Shown: positions 50,574 through 60,968, counted from the first letter of the stretch. The stretch is 64,000 nucleotides of DNA from Ferrigenium kumadai (GCF_018324385.1 NZ_AP019536.1:2108001-2172000); one strand, 5' to 3'. The notes: generated by a model not told the origin, from the letters alone. Program-made: numbers and translations.

Positions 50574-52826
50574 TTAACCCTGCTTCACGCAGTCCACGAA
50601 GTAGCGCTTCACGCCGTCCACTTCTTCCGCGACCAGGCCATGGATGTCGGTCTCGAAGCCCGGCAGGCGCTGATTGAAGTCGCGCGCGAACTTCAGGTAG
50701 TCGACGATGGTCTTGTTGAATATCTCGCCCGGAATCAGCAGCGGGATGCCCGGCGGATAAGGCGTGAGCAGCACGGCGGTGATGCGGCCCTCGAGCTTGT
50801 CGATCTCGACGCGCTCGATCTCGTCGTGCGCCATCTTCGCGAAAGCGTCGGACGGCTTCATCGCCGGCTGCATGTCGGACAGGTACATCTCTGTCGTCAT
50901 GCGCGCCACGTTGTGTTTGTTGTAGGCGTCGTGGATCTGCTGGCACAGGTCGCGCAGGCCGGTGCGCTCGTATTGCGGGAACCGCGCGGCGAACTCCGGC
51001 AGGATGCGCCAGATCGGCTGGTTCTTGTCGTAGTCGTCCTTGAACTGCTGCAACGCGGTGAGCAGCGTGTTCCAGCGGCCCTTGGTGATGCCGATGGTGA
51101 ACATGATGAAGAACGAGTACAGGCCGCACTTCTCCACGATCACGCCGTGCTCGGAGAGGTACTTGGTGACCATGGACGCGGGGATGCCGGAATCAGAGAA
51201 GTCGCCGTCCACGTCCAGTCCCGGCGTGATGATGGTCGCCTTGATCGGGTCGAGCATGTTGAAGCCTTCGGCCAGCTTGCCGAAGCCGTGCCACTTGTCG
51301 GAAGCCTTCAGCACCCAGTCTTCGCGCGAACCCACGCCCTCCTCGGCGATGTCGTTCGGCCCCCAGACCTTGAACCACCAGTCCTGGCCGAATTCCTCGT
51401 CCACCTTCTTCATCGCGCGGCGGAAGTCCATCGCCTCGGCGATGCTCTCTTCCACCAGCGCGGTGCCGCCCGGCGGCTCCATCATCGCGGCGGCCACGTC
51501 GCACGAGGCGATGATGGAATACTGCGGCGAAGTCGAGGTGTGCATCAGGTAGGCCTCGTTGAACACGTGGCTGTTGAGCTTGCGGCTCTGCGACTCGCGC
51601 ACCAGGATCTGCGATGCCTGCGACAGGCCCGCCAGCAGCTTGTGCGTGGACTGCGTCGCGAAGATCATCGATTCCTGCGCGCGCGGCCGGTCCTTGCCGA
51701 TCGCGTGCATGTCCTTGTAGAAGTCATGGAACGCCGCGTGCGGCAGCCAGGCCTCGTCGAAGTGCAGCGTGTCGATGCGGCCGTCCAGCATCTCCTTCAG
51801 CATCTCGACGTTGTAAACCACGCCGTCGTAAGTGCTCTGCGTGATGGTGAGGATGCGCGGCTTCTTGGTTTTGTCCTTGATGAACGGGTTCGCGTCGATC
51901 TTGCGCTGGATGCTCGCCGGCTCGAACTCCGATTTCGGGATCGGGCCGATGATGCCATAGTGGTTGCGTGTCGGCGTCAGGAACACCGGCACCGCGCCGG
52001 TCATCATGATCGAGTGCAGGATGGACTTGTGGCAGTTGCGGTCCACCACGACGATGTCGTCCGGCGCTACGGTCGAGTGCCACACGATCTTGTTCGAGGT
52101 CGAAGTGCCGTTGGTGACGAAGAACAGGTGGTCGGAATTGAAGATGCGCGCGGCGTTGCGCTCGGAAGCGGCCACCGGGCCGGTGTGGTCGAGGAGCTGG
52201 CCGAGTTCGTCCACCGCGTTGCACACGTCGGCGCGCAGCATGTTCTCGCCGAAGAACTGGTGGAACATCTGGCCCACCGGCGACTTCAGAAACGCCACGC
52301 CGCCCGAATGGCCCGGGCAGTGCCAGGAATACGAACCATCCTGCGCGTAGTGCAGCAGCGCGCGGAAGAACGGCGGTGCGAGCGAATCCAGGTAGGACTT
52401 CGCCTCGCGGATGATGTGGCGCGCCACGAACTCGGGCGTGTCCTCGTGCATGTGGATGAAGCCGTGCAGTTCGCGCAGGATGTCGTTCGGGATGTGGCGC
52501 GAGGTGCGCGTTTCGCCGTACAGATAGATGGGGATATCCGCGTTCTTGAAGCGGATCTCCTCGACGAAGGCGCGCAGGGTCTTCAGCGCCGCTTCAGTCT
52601 CTTCCGCGCTGCCGCCGCCGAATTCCTCATCGTCGATGGAAAGCAGGAACGCCGAGGCGCGGCTCTGCTGCTGCGCGAACGAGGTCAGGTCGCCATAGCT
52701 GGTGACGCCGAGGACTTCCATGCCTTCGTTCTCGATCGCAGCGGCCAGCGCGCGAATGCCCAGACCGCTGGCATTTTCGGAACGGAAATCTTCGTCGATG
52801 ATGACTATTGGGAATCTAAATTTCAT
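50574..52826 (-). CDS. Arginine/lysine/ornithine decarboxylase (PLP, fold III-type aspartate aminotransferase superfamily)
   Basis: 750 residues, the size of AdiA/CadA/SpeF enzymes. A response-regulator-like N-terminal wing (about 1-130), the PLP core with Lys396 in [22 protein letters not shown]-type motif [12 protein letters not shown], and a C-terminal domain ending in the FVDCVKQG tail. Which amino acid it uses cannot be fixed by eye; arginine is the usual annotation for this betaproteobacterial group. The product would be a polyamine precursor or acid-stress amine. Confidence 0.9.
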   Translation of the reverse strand: MKFRFPIVIIDEDFRSENASGLGIRALAAAIENEGMEVLGVTSYGDLTSFAQQQSRASAFLLSIDDEEFGGGSAEETEAALKTLRAFVEEIRFKNADIPIYLYGETRTSRHIPNDILRELHGFIHMHEDTPEFVARHIIREAKSYLDSLAPPFFRALLHYAQDGSYSWHCPGHSGGVAFLKSPVGQMFHQFFGENMLRADVCNAVDELGQLLDHTGPVAASERNAARIFNSDHLFFVTNGTSTSNKIVWHSTVAPDDIVVVDRNCHKSILHSIMMTGAVPVFLTPTRNHYGIIGPIPKSEFEPASIQRKIDANPFIKDKTKKPRILTITQSTYDGVVYNVEMLKEMLDGRIDTLHFDEAWLPHAAFHDFYKDMHAIGKDRPRAQESMIFATQSTHKLLAGLSQASQILVRESQSRKLNSHVFNEAYLMHTSTSPQYSIIASCDVAAAMMEPPGGTALVEESIAEAMDFRRAMKKVDEEFGQDWWFKVWGPNDIAEEGVGSREDWVLKASDKWHGFGKLAEGFNMLDPIKATIITPGLDVDGDFSDSGIPASMVTKYLSEHGVIVEKCGLYSFFIMFTIGITKGRWNTLLTALQQFKDDYDKNQPIWRILPEFAARFPQYERTGLRDLCQQIHDAYNKHNVARMTTEMYLSDMQPAMKPSDAFAKMAHDEIERVEIDKLEGRITAVLLTPYPPGIPLLIPGEIFNKTIVDYLKFARDFNQRLPGFETDIHGLVAEEVDGVKRYFVDCVKQG

Positions 52827-52904
52827 GGCTCACTCCCGAAGGGGGTAAAAATTGGCGCGGATTGTCGCAGATTTACGGCTACTGTGTGTCAGGACGTCGG
52901 GAAA

Positions 52905-53126
52905 TCACTCATCCTGCGGATAGGGATTCTCCAGGGATGCCACCAGCTCGGCCAGCACCGCCCGGAACTGCTGTTCGTCGCAGCCCATCAGCACGGCGTC
53001 CTCCAGCGCATCCTGGCAGACCTGGCGGATCTCGACGAGGTTCTCCTGCAGCACCTTGTTCTTCTCCACGCAGGCGATGACATCCCCCTTGGGAGAACGC
53101 CATACTATCCTCTTACGGTGAGGCAT
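52905..53126 (-). CDS. Small conserved hypothetical protein next to dcd
   Basis: 73 residues, hydrophilic, mostly helical (VIACVEKNKVLQENLVEIRQVCQDALEDAVLMG). It has three cysteines but no metal motif. Its start lies 4 bp after the dcd stop on the same strand, so it is probably translated from the dcd mRNA. The function is unknown. Confidence 0.65.
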   Translation of the reverse strand: MPHRKRIVWRSPKGDVIACVEKNKVLQENLVEIRQVCQDALEDAVLMGCDEQQFRAVLAELVASLENPYPQDE

Positions 53127-53130
53127 CGGA

Positions 53131-53697
53131 TCAGATCTTCGGCAAGGTCACGCCGACCTGGCCCTGGTACTTGCCGCCGCGGTCCTTGTACGAGGTCTCG
53201 CAGATCTCGTCCGACTCGAAGAACAGCACCTGAGCCACACCCTCGTTGGCATAGATCTTCGCGGGCAGCGGCGTGGTGTTGGAGAACTCCAGCGTGACGT
53301 AGCCTTCCCATTCCGGCTCGAACGGCGTGACGTTGACGATGATGCCGCAACGCGCATAGGTCGACTTGCCCAGGCACACGGTCAGCACGCTGCGCGGGAT
53401 GCGGAAGTATTCCACGGTGCGCGCCAGCGCGAAGGAGTTGGGCGGGATGACGCAGTAATCCGCCTCGACCTTCACGAACGAGTTGGGGTCGAAGTTCTTG
53501 GGATCGACGATGGTGCTGTTGATGTTGGTGAACAGCTTGAATTCGTTGGAACAGCGGATGTCGTAGCCGTAGCTGGACGTGCCGTAGGACACGATCCTCT
53601 GGCCGTTCACTTCCTTCACCTGGTTCGGCTCGAACGGCTCGATCATGCCGTGCTCCTCCGCCATGCGCCGTATCCACTTGTCTGATTTGATGCTCAT
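53131..53697 (-). CDS. dcd: dCTP deaminase
   Basis: 188 residues from [61 protein letters not shown] and [24 protein letters not shown] form the trimeric dUTPase-like fold with the catalytic Glu. It deaminates dCTP to dUTP. The ATG at 53697 has AGGAAG upstream; an in-frame ATG at 53739 gives an untypical extension. Divergent from metG. Confidence 0.97.
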   Translation of the reverse strand: MSIKSDKWIRRMAEEHGMIEPFEPNQVKEVNGQRIVSYGTSSYGYDIRCSNEFKLFTNINSTIVDPKNFDPNSFVKVEADYCVIPPNSFALARTVEYFRIPRSVLTVCLGKSTYARCGIIVNVTPFEPEWEGYVTLEFSNTTPLPAKIYANEGVAQVLFFESDEICETSYKDRGGKYQGQVGVTLPKI

Positions 53698-53799
53698 CGT
53701 GCTTCCTTGATGGGTTTGTGCGGGCGCGATTTTAACCAATTAGCCGCCGGAGCGTGTGATTTGCTAAAATCCGCGCCTTTACAGCATTGGCAACAATCC

Positions 53800-55896
53800 A
53801 TGACCACGCGCAAGATCCTCGTCACCTCCGCCCTGCCCTACGCAAACGGCAGCATCCACCTCGGCCACCTGGTCGAGTACATCCAGACCGATATCTGGGT
53901 GCGATTCCAGAAGATGCGCGGCAACCAGTGCCACTACGTGTGCGCCGACGACACCCACGGCACGCCCATCATGCTGCGTGCAGAGAAGGAAGGCGTCACG
54001 CCGGAACAACTGATCGCGCGCGTGTGGCAGGAGCACTACGACGACTTCAAGGCGTTCCACGTCGCTTTCGACAACTACGGCTCGACCAACTCCGGCGAGA
54101 CCAAGAGCTTCGCCCAGGGCATCTACCGCACGCTCAAGGCCGAGAACCTGATCGAGGTGCGCTCCATCGAGCAGTTCTACGACCCGGTCAAGAACATGTT
54201 CCTGCCGGACCGCTTCATCAAGGGTGAATGCCCGAAGTGCCATGCAAAAGACCAGTACGGCGACAACTGCGAAGTGTGCGGCGCGGCCTATGCCCCCACG
54301 GAATTGATCAACCCGTTCTCCGCCGTATCCGGCGCAAAACCGGAACTGCGCAATTCCGACCATTATTTCTTCAAGCTTTCCGCCGATACCTGCCAGCAAT
54401 TCCTGCGCAAGTGGACGCGCGGCGGCGCCTTGCAGCCCGAAGCGGCCAACAAGATGCAGGAATGGCTGGGTGCCGAAGGCGAGAACAAACTCACCGACTG
54501 GGACATCTCACGCGACTCGCCCTACTTCGGCTTCGAGATCCCCGACGCGCCGGGCAAGTATTTCTACGTCTGGCTGGACGCGCCCGTCGGTTACATGGGC
54601 AGCTTCAAGCAACTGTGCGACGCCACCGGCATGGACTTCGACGACTACTGGAAGCCCGGCTCGGATGCCGAGCTGTACCACTTCATCGGCAAGGACATCC
54701 TCTACTTCCATGCGCTGTTCTGGCCCGCGATGCTGCAACACGCCGGTTTCCGCACTCCGACCAAACTGTTCGCCCACGGCTTCCTGACCGTCAACGGCGA
54801 GAAGATGTCCAAGTCGCGCGGCACCTTCATCACGGCCCGCAGCTACGTCGACCACATCAAGAACACCGAATACCTGCGCTACTACTACGCGTCCAAGCTG
54901 AACGGCACGATGGAGGACCTCGACCTCAGCCTCGACGACTTCGTGGCGAAGGTGAACAGCGACCTGATCGGCAAGTACATCAACATCGCCAGCCGCTGTG
55001 CCGGATTCCTCACCAAGTTCTTTGACGGCAAGCTGGCCTTCGCAGATTCGAAGTCGCTGCTCGACTACGCCAAGGGCAGCGACGGCGTCGTAGCCCAATC
55101 CTTCGAGTCTCGCGATTATGCTCGTGCGCTGCGCGACATCATGGCTATCGCCGACAGCATCAACGGCGAGATCGCTGCCGCTGCGCCGTGGACGCTGGCC
55201 AAGGATGAATCCAAGCGTAAAGAGCTACAAGAAGTCAGCTCTTTTGCACTGCACGGTTTCTATGTGCTGTCTATCCTGCTGAGCCCGGTGCTGCCTGCAC
55301 TGACCTCACGCGTAGCACGCGAACTGTTCGGTATGGACCGCGACTTCAACTGGGCCGATCTCGCCGTATTGCCAACACACATCAACGCCTATCAACATCT
55401 GGCGACCCGCCTCGATCCCAAGCTGATCGAGGCGATGATCGCCGCCAACCAGGAAAGCCTGAAACCCATGACCGAATCACATTCCGAGACACGCCACGCC
55501 GAACACCAGCAGCACACGCCTTCTGCTCAACCGCAAGGTGAGCAGAAGACTATCGCGCCCATCGCCGAGACCATCGGCATCGACGACTTCATGAAGGTCG
55601 ACCTGCGCGTGGCGCGCATCGCCAACGCCGAGCATGTGGAAGGCGCCGAGAAGCTGCTCAAGCTGACGCTGGACATCGGCGAGGCGCAGCCGCGCACCGT
55701 GTTCGCGGGCATCAAGTCGGCATACGATCCGGAGAAGCTCAAGGGCCGCATGACCGTGATGGTCGCCAACCTGGCCCCCCGCAAGATGAAGTTCGGCATG
55801 TCCGAAGGCATGGTGCTGGCGGCTTCTGGCGAAGCGCCGGGCTTGTTCGTGCTGTCGCCGGACGAGGGCGCACAGCCGGGGATGCGGATTAAATAA
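53800..55896 (+). CDS. metG: Methionine-tRNA ligase
   Basis: 698 residues, long form. HIGH-type motif [11 protein letters not shown] (12-22), zinc knuckle [22 protein letters not shown] in [12 protein letters not shown] and, after a Gln/His/Glu-rich linker, a C-terminal tRNA-binding OB domain ([14 protein letters not shown] to [14 protein letters not shown]). It charges initiator and elongator tRNA-Met. The ATG at 53800 gives the family N-terminus [17 protein letters not shown]. Confidence 0.98.
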   Translation: MTTRKILVTSALPYANGSIHLGHLVEYIQTDIWVRFQKMRGNQCHYVCADDTHGTPIMLRAEKEGVTPEQLIARVWQEHYDDFKAFHVAFDNYGSTNSGETKSFAQGIYRTLKAENLIEVRSIEQFYDPVKNMFLPDRFIKGECPKCHAKDQYGDNCEVCGAAYAPTELINPFSAVSGAKPELRNSDHYFFKLSADTCQQFLRKWTRGGALQPEAANKMQEWLGAEGENKLTDWDISRDSPYFGFEIPDAPGKYFYVWLDAPVGYMGSFKQLCDATGMDFDDYWKPGSDAELYHFIGKDILYFHALFWPAMLQHAGFRTPTKLFAHGFLTVNGEKMSKSRGTFITARSYVDHIKNTEYLRYYYASKLNGTMEDLDLSLDDFVAKVNSDLIGKYINIASRCAGFLTKFFDGKLAFADSKSLLDYAKGSDGVVAQSFESRDYARALRDIMAIADSINGEIAAAAPWTLAKDESKRKELQEVSSFALHGFYVLSILLSPVLPALTSRVARELFGMDRDFNWADLAVLPTHINAYQHLATRLDPKLIEAMIAANQESLKPMTESHSETRHAEHQQHTPSAQPQGEQKTIAPIAETIGIDDFMKVDLRVARIANAEHVEGAEKLLKLTLDIGEAQPRTVFAGIKSAYDPEKLKGRMTVMVANLAPRKMKFGMSEGMVLAASGEAPGLFVLSPDEGAQPGMRIK

Positions 55897-55916
55897 GGAA
55901 AAATATAAACAATATT

Positions 55917-55965
55917 TGTAGGAGCGTGCCTTGCACGCGAATCGCGCCGAGGTGGCGTTCCTACA
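55917..55965. repeat. Short palindromic element of the TGTAGGAGC type between metG and sulP
   Basis: Ends TGTAGGAGCG and CGTTCCTACA are inverted repeats with one mismatch. Inside are a perfect GCGTGC/GCACGC hairpin and a CGCC/GGCG pair. It shares its outer 10 bp with the element inside rlhA (41972-42088). Confidence 0.7.
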
Positions 55966-56028
55966 GGATTTCTTTTTCATGGGGAAATCGGAATCCCTTG
56001 TTACTAAGGAGGTGCTGACACAGCAACT

Positions 56029-57714
56029 ATGGACAATTCGCTTTTGGTGAAATTCTCCCAGTTCTTTCGCCCGCGTCTGATCGACGCCTTGCGCGGCTAC
56101 GACAAAGCGCGCCTCACCACCGACATCACCGCCGGCATCACCGTCGGCGTCATCGCCCTGCCCCTCGCCATCGCCTTCGCCATCGCCTCCGGCGCCAAAC
56201 CGGAAGCAGGCATCTTCACCGCCATCATCGCCGGCTTCATCATCTCCGCACTGGGCGGCTCGCGCGTGCAGATCGGCGGTCCGACGGGCGCGTTCATCGT
56301 CATCGTCTACGGCATCATCATGCAGTACGGCTACGCCAACCTGCTGATCTGCACCATGATGGCGGGCGTAATGCTGGTGGCCATGGGCGCGGCGCGCATG
56401 GGCAACCTCATCAAGTTCTTCCCGCGCCCGCTGATCATGGGATTCACCAACGGCATCGCCGTGCTGATCGCGCTGAGCCAGGTGAAGGAATTCTTCGGCC
56501 TGCAGATCGACGTGATGCCCGCCGACTTCTTCCCCAAGCTGCAGGCCATCGCGCACGCGGCGAATACGGTGGACTTCCTCACGCTCGTGCTGGCTGCGGT
56601 ATCGGCGCTGTTCATCTGGTTCTACCCCAAGGCCTGGGCGCAGAAGCTGCCCTCGCCCATCATCGCGCTGGTGCTTGGCACCGCCGTGGTCGCGCTGTTC
56701 AACCTGCCTGTCGAGACCATCGGCACGCGCTTCGGCGGCATCCCGCAGGGCCTGCCGACCTTCGATCCGCCCGAGTTCACCTTCCAGACGCTGCGTTACC
56801 TGATCGCCCCGGCGATGACCATCGCGCTGCTCGGCGCGATCGAGTCGCTGCTCTCCGCCGCGGTGGCGGACGGCATGATCGACGACAAGCACGACCCCAA
56901 CCAGGAACTGATGGCGCAGGGCATCGCCAACATCGTCACGCCCTTCTTCGGCGGCATCCCCGCCACCGGCGCCATCGCCCGCACCGCGACCAACGTGCGC
57001 TCCGGCGCCACCAGCCCGGTCTCCGGCATCGTGCACGCACTCACCCTGCTGGTCATCGTGCTGGTCGCCGCGCCGCTCGCGGTCTACATCCCGCTCGCCA
57101 CCCTCTCCGCGATCCTCGTCGTGGTCGCCATCAACATGGGCGAATGGGAAGGCTTCCGCACCCTGCACAAGTACCCGAAGAGCGACAGCGCCGTGCTGCT
57201 CGCCACCTTCCTGCTCACGGTGATCTTCGACCTCACGGTCGCGGTCGAGGTGGGCATGTTCGTCGCCATCCTCTTCTTCATCAAGCGCATCACCGACCTC
57301 ACCCACGTCAGCGTGGCGGAAGAATCGCCGCAGATGGACGATGGCGAGTCCACGCTGTTGCGCAAAGGCGTGCCGCCGGGCGTGATGATCTATCGCGTGT
57401 TCGGCGCGCTGTTTTTCGGCGCGGCGGACAAGCTCGAAGCCATCCTCTCCACGACACACGCCGAACCGGATGTGCTCATCCTGAAGATGCACGAAGTCAT
57501 CAGCATGGACGCCAGCGCGCTGCACAAGCTCGAGCACCTGCACGGCAAGCTGCGCAAGCACGGCAAGCACCTCATCCTGTGCGGCCCGCACACGCAGCCC
57601 TACTTCCTGATGCACCAGGCAGGATTCTTCGCCCAGATCGGCACGGAGAACGTGGTGGCGAATCTTGAAGACGCGCTGAAGCGCGCGAAAGAGCTGTTGC
57701 CCCAAAAGGCATGA
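56029..57714 (+). CDS. SulP family inorganic anion transporter with STAS domain
   Basis: 561 residues. About 10-12 transmembrane helices span residues 25-430, with SulP motifs (GVIALPLAIAFAIASG, GPTGAFIVIVYGI, FGGIPATGAIARTATNVRSG). A cytoplasmic STAS domain (about 445-555) ends the protein. Substrate could be sulfate, bicarbonate or another anion. Its stop overlaps the acylphosphatase start by 4 bases. Confidence 0.93.
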   Translation: MDNSLLVKFSQFFRPRLIDALRGYDKARLTTDITAGITVGVIALPLAIAFAIASGAKPEAGIFTAIIAGFIISALGGSRVQIGGPTGAFIVIVYGIIMQYGYANLLICTMMAGVMLVAMGAARMGNLIKFFPRPLIMGFTNGIAVLIALSQVKEFFGLQIDVMPADFFPKLQAIAHAANTVDFLTLVLAAVSALFIWFYPKAWAQKLPSPIIALVLGTAVVALFNLPVETIGTRFGGIPQGLPTFDPPEFTFQTLRYLIAPAMTIALLGAIESLLSAAVADGMIDDKHDPNQELMAQGIANIVTPFFGGIPATGAIARTATNVRSGATSPVSGIVHALTLLVIVLVAAPLAVYIPLATLSAILVVVAINMGEWEGFRTLHKYPKSDSAVLLATFLLTVIFDLTVAVEVGMFVAILFFIKRITDLTHVSVAEESPQMDDGESTLLRKGVPPGVMIYRVFGALFFGAADKLEAILSTTHAEPDVLILKMHEVISMDASALHKLEHLHGKLRKHGKHLILCGPHTQPYFLMHQAGFFAQIGTENVVANLEDALKRAKELLPQKA

Positions 57715-57995
57715 CGACCACACCGCGGAAGGAAACGCTGCGTCTCGTCGTCCACGGACGGGTGCAAGGCGTGTTCTTCCGCGACTCGATGCGCCACGAG
57801 GCGCAACGGCTTGGCATCGACGGCTGGGTGCGCAACCGCAGCGACGGCACGGTGGAAGCCGAGGTACAGGGAGCGCCCGCCGCCGTGGAGGCCATCGTGC
57901 ACTGGGCGCATCGCGGCCCGGAACATGCGCGGGTGGAACGAGTCGAAGTCGAACCAAGCGAAGGAACGCACAGCAGCTTTGAAATCCTTTACTGA
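57711..57995 (+). CDS. acyP: Acylphosphatase
   Basis: 94 residues. VHGRVQGVFFRDSMRHEAQRL supplies the catalytic Arg and GWVRNRSDGTVEAEVQG the catalytic Asn. It hydrolyses acyl phosphates in the cytoplasm. Translationally coupled to the SulP transporter gene by ATGA overlap. Confidence 0.95.
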   Translation: MTTTPRKETLRLVVHGRVQGVFFRDSMRHEAQRLGIDGWVRNRSDGTVEAEVQGAPAAVEAIVHWAHRGPEHARVERVEVEPSEGTHSSFEILY

Positions 57996-58007
57996 GTAGA
58001 GGTGGAC

Positions 58008-58814
58008 ATGGGCATCATCCTCGTTACCGGAGCAACCGACGGCATCGGCTTTGAGACCACAAGGGAACTGGCCACACTGGGACATGAAGTGGTGGTGCAT
58101 GGGCGCAGCGAGGAGAAGGCGCGACACGCCCGCGATGCGATCCAGGATGCCGCGCCGAAAGCCGTGCTGCACCTCGCCCACGCCGACCTGACCGATCCTG
58201 CCGCAATCCAGCGCATGGCGCAGGACCTCCTCTCCCGCCTGCCGCACCTCGACGTGCTGGTCAACAACGCCGGCGTATACATGAATGAGTTCAGGCTCAC
58301 CAGGGACGGCTTCGAGATGACGCTCGCAGTGAACTACCTCGCGCCTTTCCTGCTGACGAACCTGCTGCTCCCATTGCTGAAAAGATCGGATGAGCCCCGC
58401 GTGGTCACGGTCGCATCGATCGCGCACCAGAGCGGACGCATCCCATTCGACAACCTGAACAGCGAACGGCATTTCGACGGCTACCACGCCTACGCCAATT
58501 CCAAGCTCGCCGTCGCCCTGTTCGCCGCCGAACTGGCGCGGCGCGAACCGTGGCTTGCCTCCAACAGCCTGCATCCGGGCGTGATCGGCACCAAGCTGCT
58601 GCATGCCGGATTCGACATGAAAGGCGCCCCCGTGACCGAGGGCGCGCAGACCCCGGTGTTCCTCGCCACCTCGCCCGCGGTCAAGGGAATGACAGGGAAG
58701 TACTTCGACCGCTGCACCGCCGTCCGCCCCTCGGCGCTGGCCGAGGACGAACAGCTTGCACAACAGTTGTGGGAGTGGACAGCGAAGGCCCTGCGCCCCT
58801 GGCTGCCTGTTTGA
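58008..58814 (+). CDS. Short-chain dehydrogenase/reductase
   Basis: 268 residues. Rossmann motif TGATDGIGFETTR, NNAG (VLVNNAGVYM) and YxxxK (YHAYANSKLAVALF) with the preceding serine VASIAHQSG. It resembles retinol dehydrogenase/WW-oxidoreductase-like SDRs. The substrate is unknown. The ATG at 58008 was preferred to an in-frame GTG at 58002; it is 13 bp after the acylphosphatase stop. Confidence 0.9.
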   Translation: MGIILVTGATDGIGFETTRELATLGHEVVVHGRSEEKARHARDAIQDAAPKAVLHLAHADLTDPAAIQRMAQDLLSRLPHLDVLVNNAGVYMNEFRLTRDGFEMTLAVNYLAPFLLTNLLLPLLKRSDEPRVVTVASIAHQSGRIPFDNLNSERHFDGYHAYANSKLAVALFAAELARREPWLASNSLHPGVIGTKLLHAGFDMKGAPVTEGAQTPVFLATSPAVKGMTGKYFDRCTAVRPSALAEDEQLAQQLWEWTAKALRPWLPV

Positions 58815-58817
58815 GGC

Positions 58818-58843
58818 AACCGGGAGCGACTCCGGTTTCTTTT
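58818..58843 (+). terminator. Rho-independent terminator after the SDR gene
   Basis: AACCGG (58818-58823) and CCGGTT (58832-58837) form a 6-bp stem with an 8-base loop, followed by TCTTTT. Confidence 0.65.
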
Positions 58844-59108
58844 ACCGTTTTCGAACGTGCAATTCCGGATTCCGGATGAGTGCGTACTCGAGCGCGTTGG
58901 CCAGGCTGTCGACCAGGGCATCCTGCAACTCGGGAGCGAGAGCATCGGCACCGTCGAGCGAGGCATGATATGCGGCCCGCGAGACCTGCTGCCCGTCCAC
59001 GTCGAACGCGGCGACGTGAACGGATGTCGGATCGGTCCAGTACTCGAGGTTTACGACAGGTCCGCTTTCCAGGCGGAACTCATTCCTCTTCACTTTATGC
59101 CGGGTCAT
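58842..59108 (-). CDS. Small conserved hypothetical protein
   Basis: 88 residues from MTRHKVKRNEFRLESGPVVN. Beta strands precede a helix (ALAPELQDALVDSLANALEYAL). I do not recognise a family. AAAGGAG lies 8 bp before the ATG at 59108. It is cotranscribed with the YciI-like gene upstream (59 bp apart). Confidence 0.65.
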   Translation of the reverse strand: MTRHKVKRNEFRLESGPVVNLEYWTDPTSVHVAAFDVDGQQVSRAAYHASLDGADALAPELQDALVDSLANALEYALIRNPELHVRKR

Positions 59109-59167
59109 TGGGAACTCCTTTCTTCGATGGTTTAGTAGCGGATGTTTCTGCGTCAGTCTCAACGCGG

Positions 59168-59578
59168 CTAAACGGCTCCCTGCATCTCTGCGAACCCTGC
59201 CGCAGCCTTCTGAACGTCGGGAGGGAAATCGGAAATATCCTGCACCTGGCGAATTTCGATGATCTCGTTGTCGGAAGCCGGACAGCGCGACGCCCATTCG
59301 ATGGCCTCCTCTTTCGACTTCACCTGGATCATCCAGTAGCCGCCGAGCGTTTCGTCCACTCCGGGGAAAGGGGCTCGGATCACCGTGGGCCTGCCGCCCG
59401 AAAAGGTCACGCGCGCGCCCATCGAGGGCGGATGCAGACCGTCGAGCGAGAGCAGTACACCGGCATCCTGCAGGGACTTGTTGTATTTCATCATCGCCGC
59501 GACGGCCTCGGCAGCGGGCATGGCGCCCGGCTCCGCTTTCTCATATCCCTTGGGAATCATCAGCATCATGAATCGCAT
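59168..59578 (-). CDS. YciI/DGPF-domain protein
   Basis: 136 residues. MRFMMLMIPKGYEK, LLSLDGLHPPSMGARV, and GYWMIQVKSKEEAIEWASRCP are typical of the DGPFAETKE/YciI-type family (ferredoxin-like dimer). It is often found beside ECF sigma factors, but no sigma gene is here. AAGGAG precedes the ATG. Activity unknown. Confidence 0.85.
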   Translation of the reverse strand: MRFMMLMIPKGYEKAEPGAMPAAEAVAAMMKYNKSLQDAGVLLSLDGLHPPSMGARVTFSGGRPTVIRAPFPGVDETLGGYWMIQVKSKEEAIEWASRCPASDNEIIEIRQVQDISDFPPDVQKAAAGFAEMQGAV

Positions 59579-59795
59579 GGCGGGGACTCCTTCCGGTCAC
59601 AGGTTCAATGAAGACGCGACTAGGCGCTGACCTGAATCGTGAACCAGAAACGTCCAATGAGAAATAAGCTGAATTGCTTAGGGAATGAGTGAACGGCTGA
59701 GAGTGGCACCGTCAGTGCTCCACTAAGGAAGCTTTACCCATTGGGCATATTGCGTTTCCGCCCAGATGCTGCAATGCTTCGCTTCAGATTTATTT

Positions 59796-59840
59796 GAGCA
59801 ACGGACTCCGCGCCTGCGGCGCTCACTTCCAACGTTAGAG
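59796..59840 (+). repeat. Partial attC-like site (right half)
   Basis: The core GTTAGAG (59834-59840) is preceded by CTCACTTCCAAC and a GC-rich hairpin (GCGCC/GGCGC). No complementary left core lies within the expected distance, so this half-site is degenerate or the junction with the former neighbour. Confidence 0.5.
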
Positions 59841-60576
59841 CACATATCCAGGAGCCCCCATGCAGCACATACTGGTCTACTCTGATTCGTTGTCCTGGGG
59901 CATTATCCCAACGACACGGAAGCGCCTGCATTTCGAGCAACGCTGGCCGGGCGTCATGGAAATATCCCTTTGTTCTTCTGGTCAGAAAGTTCGGGTTGTC
60001 GAAGACTGCCTGAACGGTCGGCGTACCGTATGGGATGATCCCTTCAAACCCGGACGGAATGGTCTTGTCGGGTTGGCTCAACGAATCGAAATTCACTCGC
60101 CGCTTGAGCTTGTTGTTCTTATGCTCGGAACAAACGACTTCCAGTCTATGCACCAGTACAACGCATGGCACTCATCTCAAGGAATTAGTGCGCTCGTATC
60201 CGCCATCCGCACAGCGCCTATCGAGCCAGGCATGCCCGTGCCACAAATACTTGTGGTTGCGCCGCCAGCCATCCGAACGCCGAAAGGACCGATTGCGCCA
60301 AAATTCGAGGGCGGCGAAACAAAGTGCGTTGGGTTGTCTGCCGCCTATCGGTTGGTGTGCGAAGAAGTTGGTTGCCATTTCTTCGATGCTGGCAGCGTAA
60401 TCACATCAAGCAATGTAGATGGAGTGCATCTTGATCTTGAGCAGCACTTGGCTCTTGGTAACGCAATGGCCAAAGTTGTTAAACCGCTGCTTTTGAAAAA
60501 TATGCTCTAACCCTGCGCTCAAGTTCGCGCCCTCCGGTCGCTGGGACGCACCTTCGGCGCCCCCCTCAGCTTCACG
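59835..60576 (+). mobile_element. Integron-type gene cassette carrying an SGNH hydrolase gene
   Basis: The cassette would run from the G/TTAGAG cut at 59834/59835 to the G/TTAGAT cut at 60576/60577. Its own attC left core CTCTAAC (60505-60511) is the exact complement of GTTAGAG at its start, as expected for a circularisable cassette. No integrase gene is present in the window. Confidence 0.65.
59860..60510 (+). CDS. SGNH/GDSL hydrolase family esterase (cassette gene)
   Basis: 216 residues. Block I is VYSDSLSWG with candidate nucleophile Ser10, block III is LGTNDF (about 88-92) and block V is DGVHLDLEQH with the Asp/His pair near 189-192. It resembles arylesterase-type SGNH proteins. No signal peptide. 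Its TAA stop sits inside the attC left core, and its base composition is more AT-rich than its neighbours, both normal for cassette genes. AGGAG lies 5 bp before ATG. Confidence 0.85.
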   Translation: MQHILVYSDSLSWGIIPTTRKRLHFEQRWPGVMEISLCSSGQKVRVVEDCLNGRRTVWDDPFKPGRNGLVGLAQRIEIHSPLELVVLMLGTNDFQSMHQYNAWHSSQGISALVSAIRTAPIEPGMPVPQILVVAPPAIRTPKGPIAPKFEGGETKCVGLSAAYRLVCEEVGCHFFDAGSVITSSNVDGVHLDLEQHLALGNAMAKVVKPLLLKNML

Positions 60577-60582
60577 TTAGAT
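60505..60582 (+). repeat. attC recombination site (integron cassette)
   Basis: A 78-bp site with cores CTCTAAC (60505-60511) and GTTAGAT (60576-60582), inner stretches CTGCGCTCAAG and CTCAGCTTCAC, and a GC-rich centre with GCGCC/GGCGC pairing. Confidence 0.75.
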
Positions 60583-60597
60583 GTCGGGCATGAGCTC

Positions 60598-60942
60598 TTA
60601 CTCTTGCCTGACTATATCGACCGAAATCTCCACCGCCGGAATTGTTCCTCTGTTCTCAAGCCAGTGTGTGGTGTTTCTATCCTCGGGCCAGCCCACTCCC
60701 GGCCCATAGTCCGTAGCGACTCCATTTCGATGGTCAGTGATCGTTCCTTGCAGTATGTAGACGGTGCCTGACCTGCCTTGATGGTCGTGAATCGGGCCGA
60801 AGACGCCTCCAGGCTCGATGGTCACCATACGCATGCGAAGTTGGCGCCCTGCCATACCCTCGATCTCAGGGCCAAGATCAACCGTTGCAAGTAACTTCAC
60901 CGTAACACCGCTCGTCTCAGGTGCCACCTGTTCGTTGCTCAT
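60598..60942 (-). CDS. Cupin-domain protein (second cassette)
   Basis: 114 residues, single cupin. Motif 1 is GGVFGPIHDHQGRSGTVYILQG with His ligands and motif 2 is GVGWPEDRNTTHWLENRG. It is a small metal-binding beta-barrel of unknown substrate. GGAGAGCACG precedes the ATG. It lies on the strand opposite the SGNH gene, between the attC at 60505 and the attC remnant at 60969. Confidence 0.85.
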   Translation of the reverse strand: MSNEQVAPETSGVTVKLLATVDLGPEIEGMAGRQLRMRMVTIEPGGVFGPIHDHQGRSGTVYILQGTITDHRNGVATDYGPGVGWPEDRNTTHWLENRGTIPAVEISVDIVRQE

Positions 60943-60968
60943 CGTGCTCTCCTTTCGGTACTTCCAAG

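Noticed and set aside
55477-57957. 826-codon minus-strand frame across metG and the sulP gene
   Set aside because: Antisense to two well-supported genes, with His/Asp/Arg-rich low-complexity translation.
59734-60171. 145-codon minus-strand frame overlapping the SGNH gene
   Set aside because: The SGNH gene has catalytic motifs and a ribosome-binding site; this frame crosses the attC half-site and has none.
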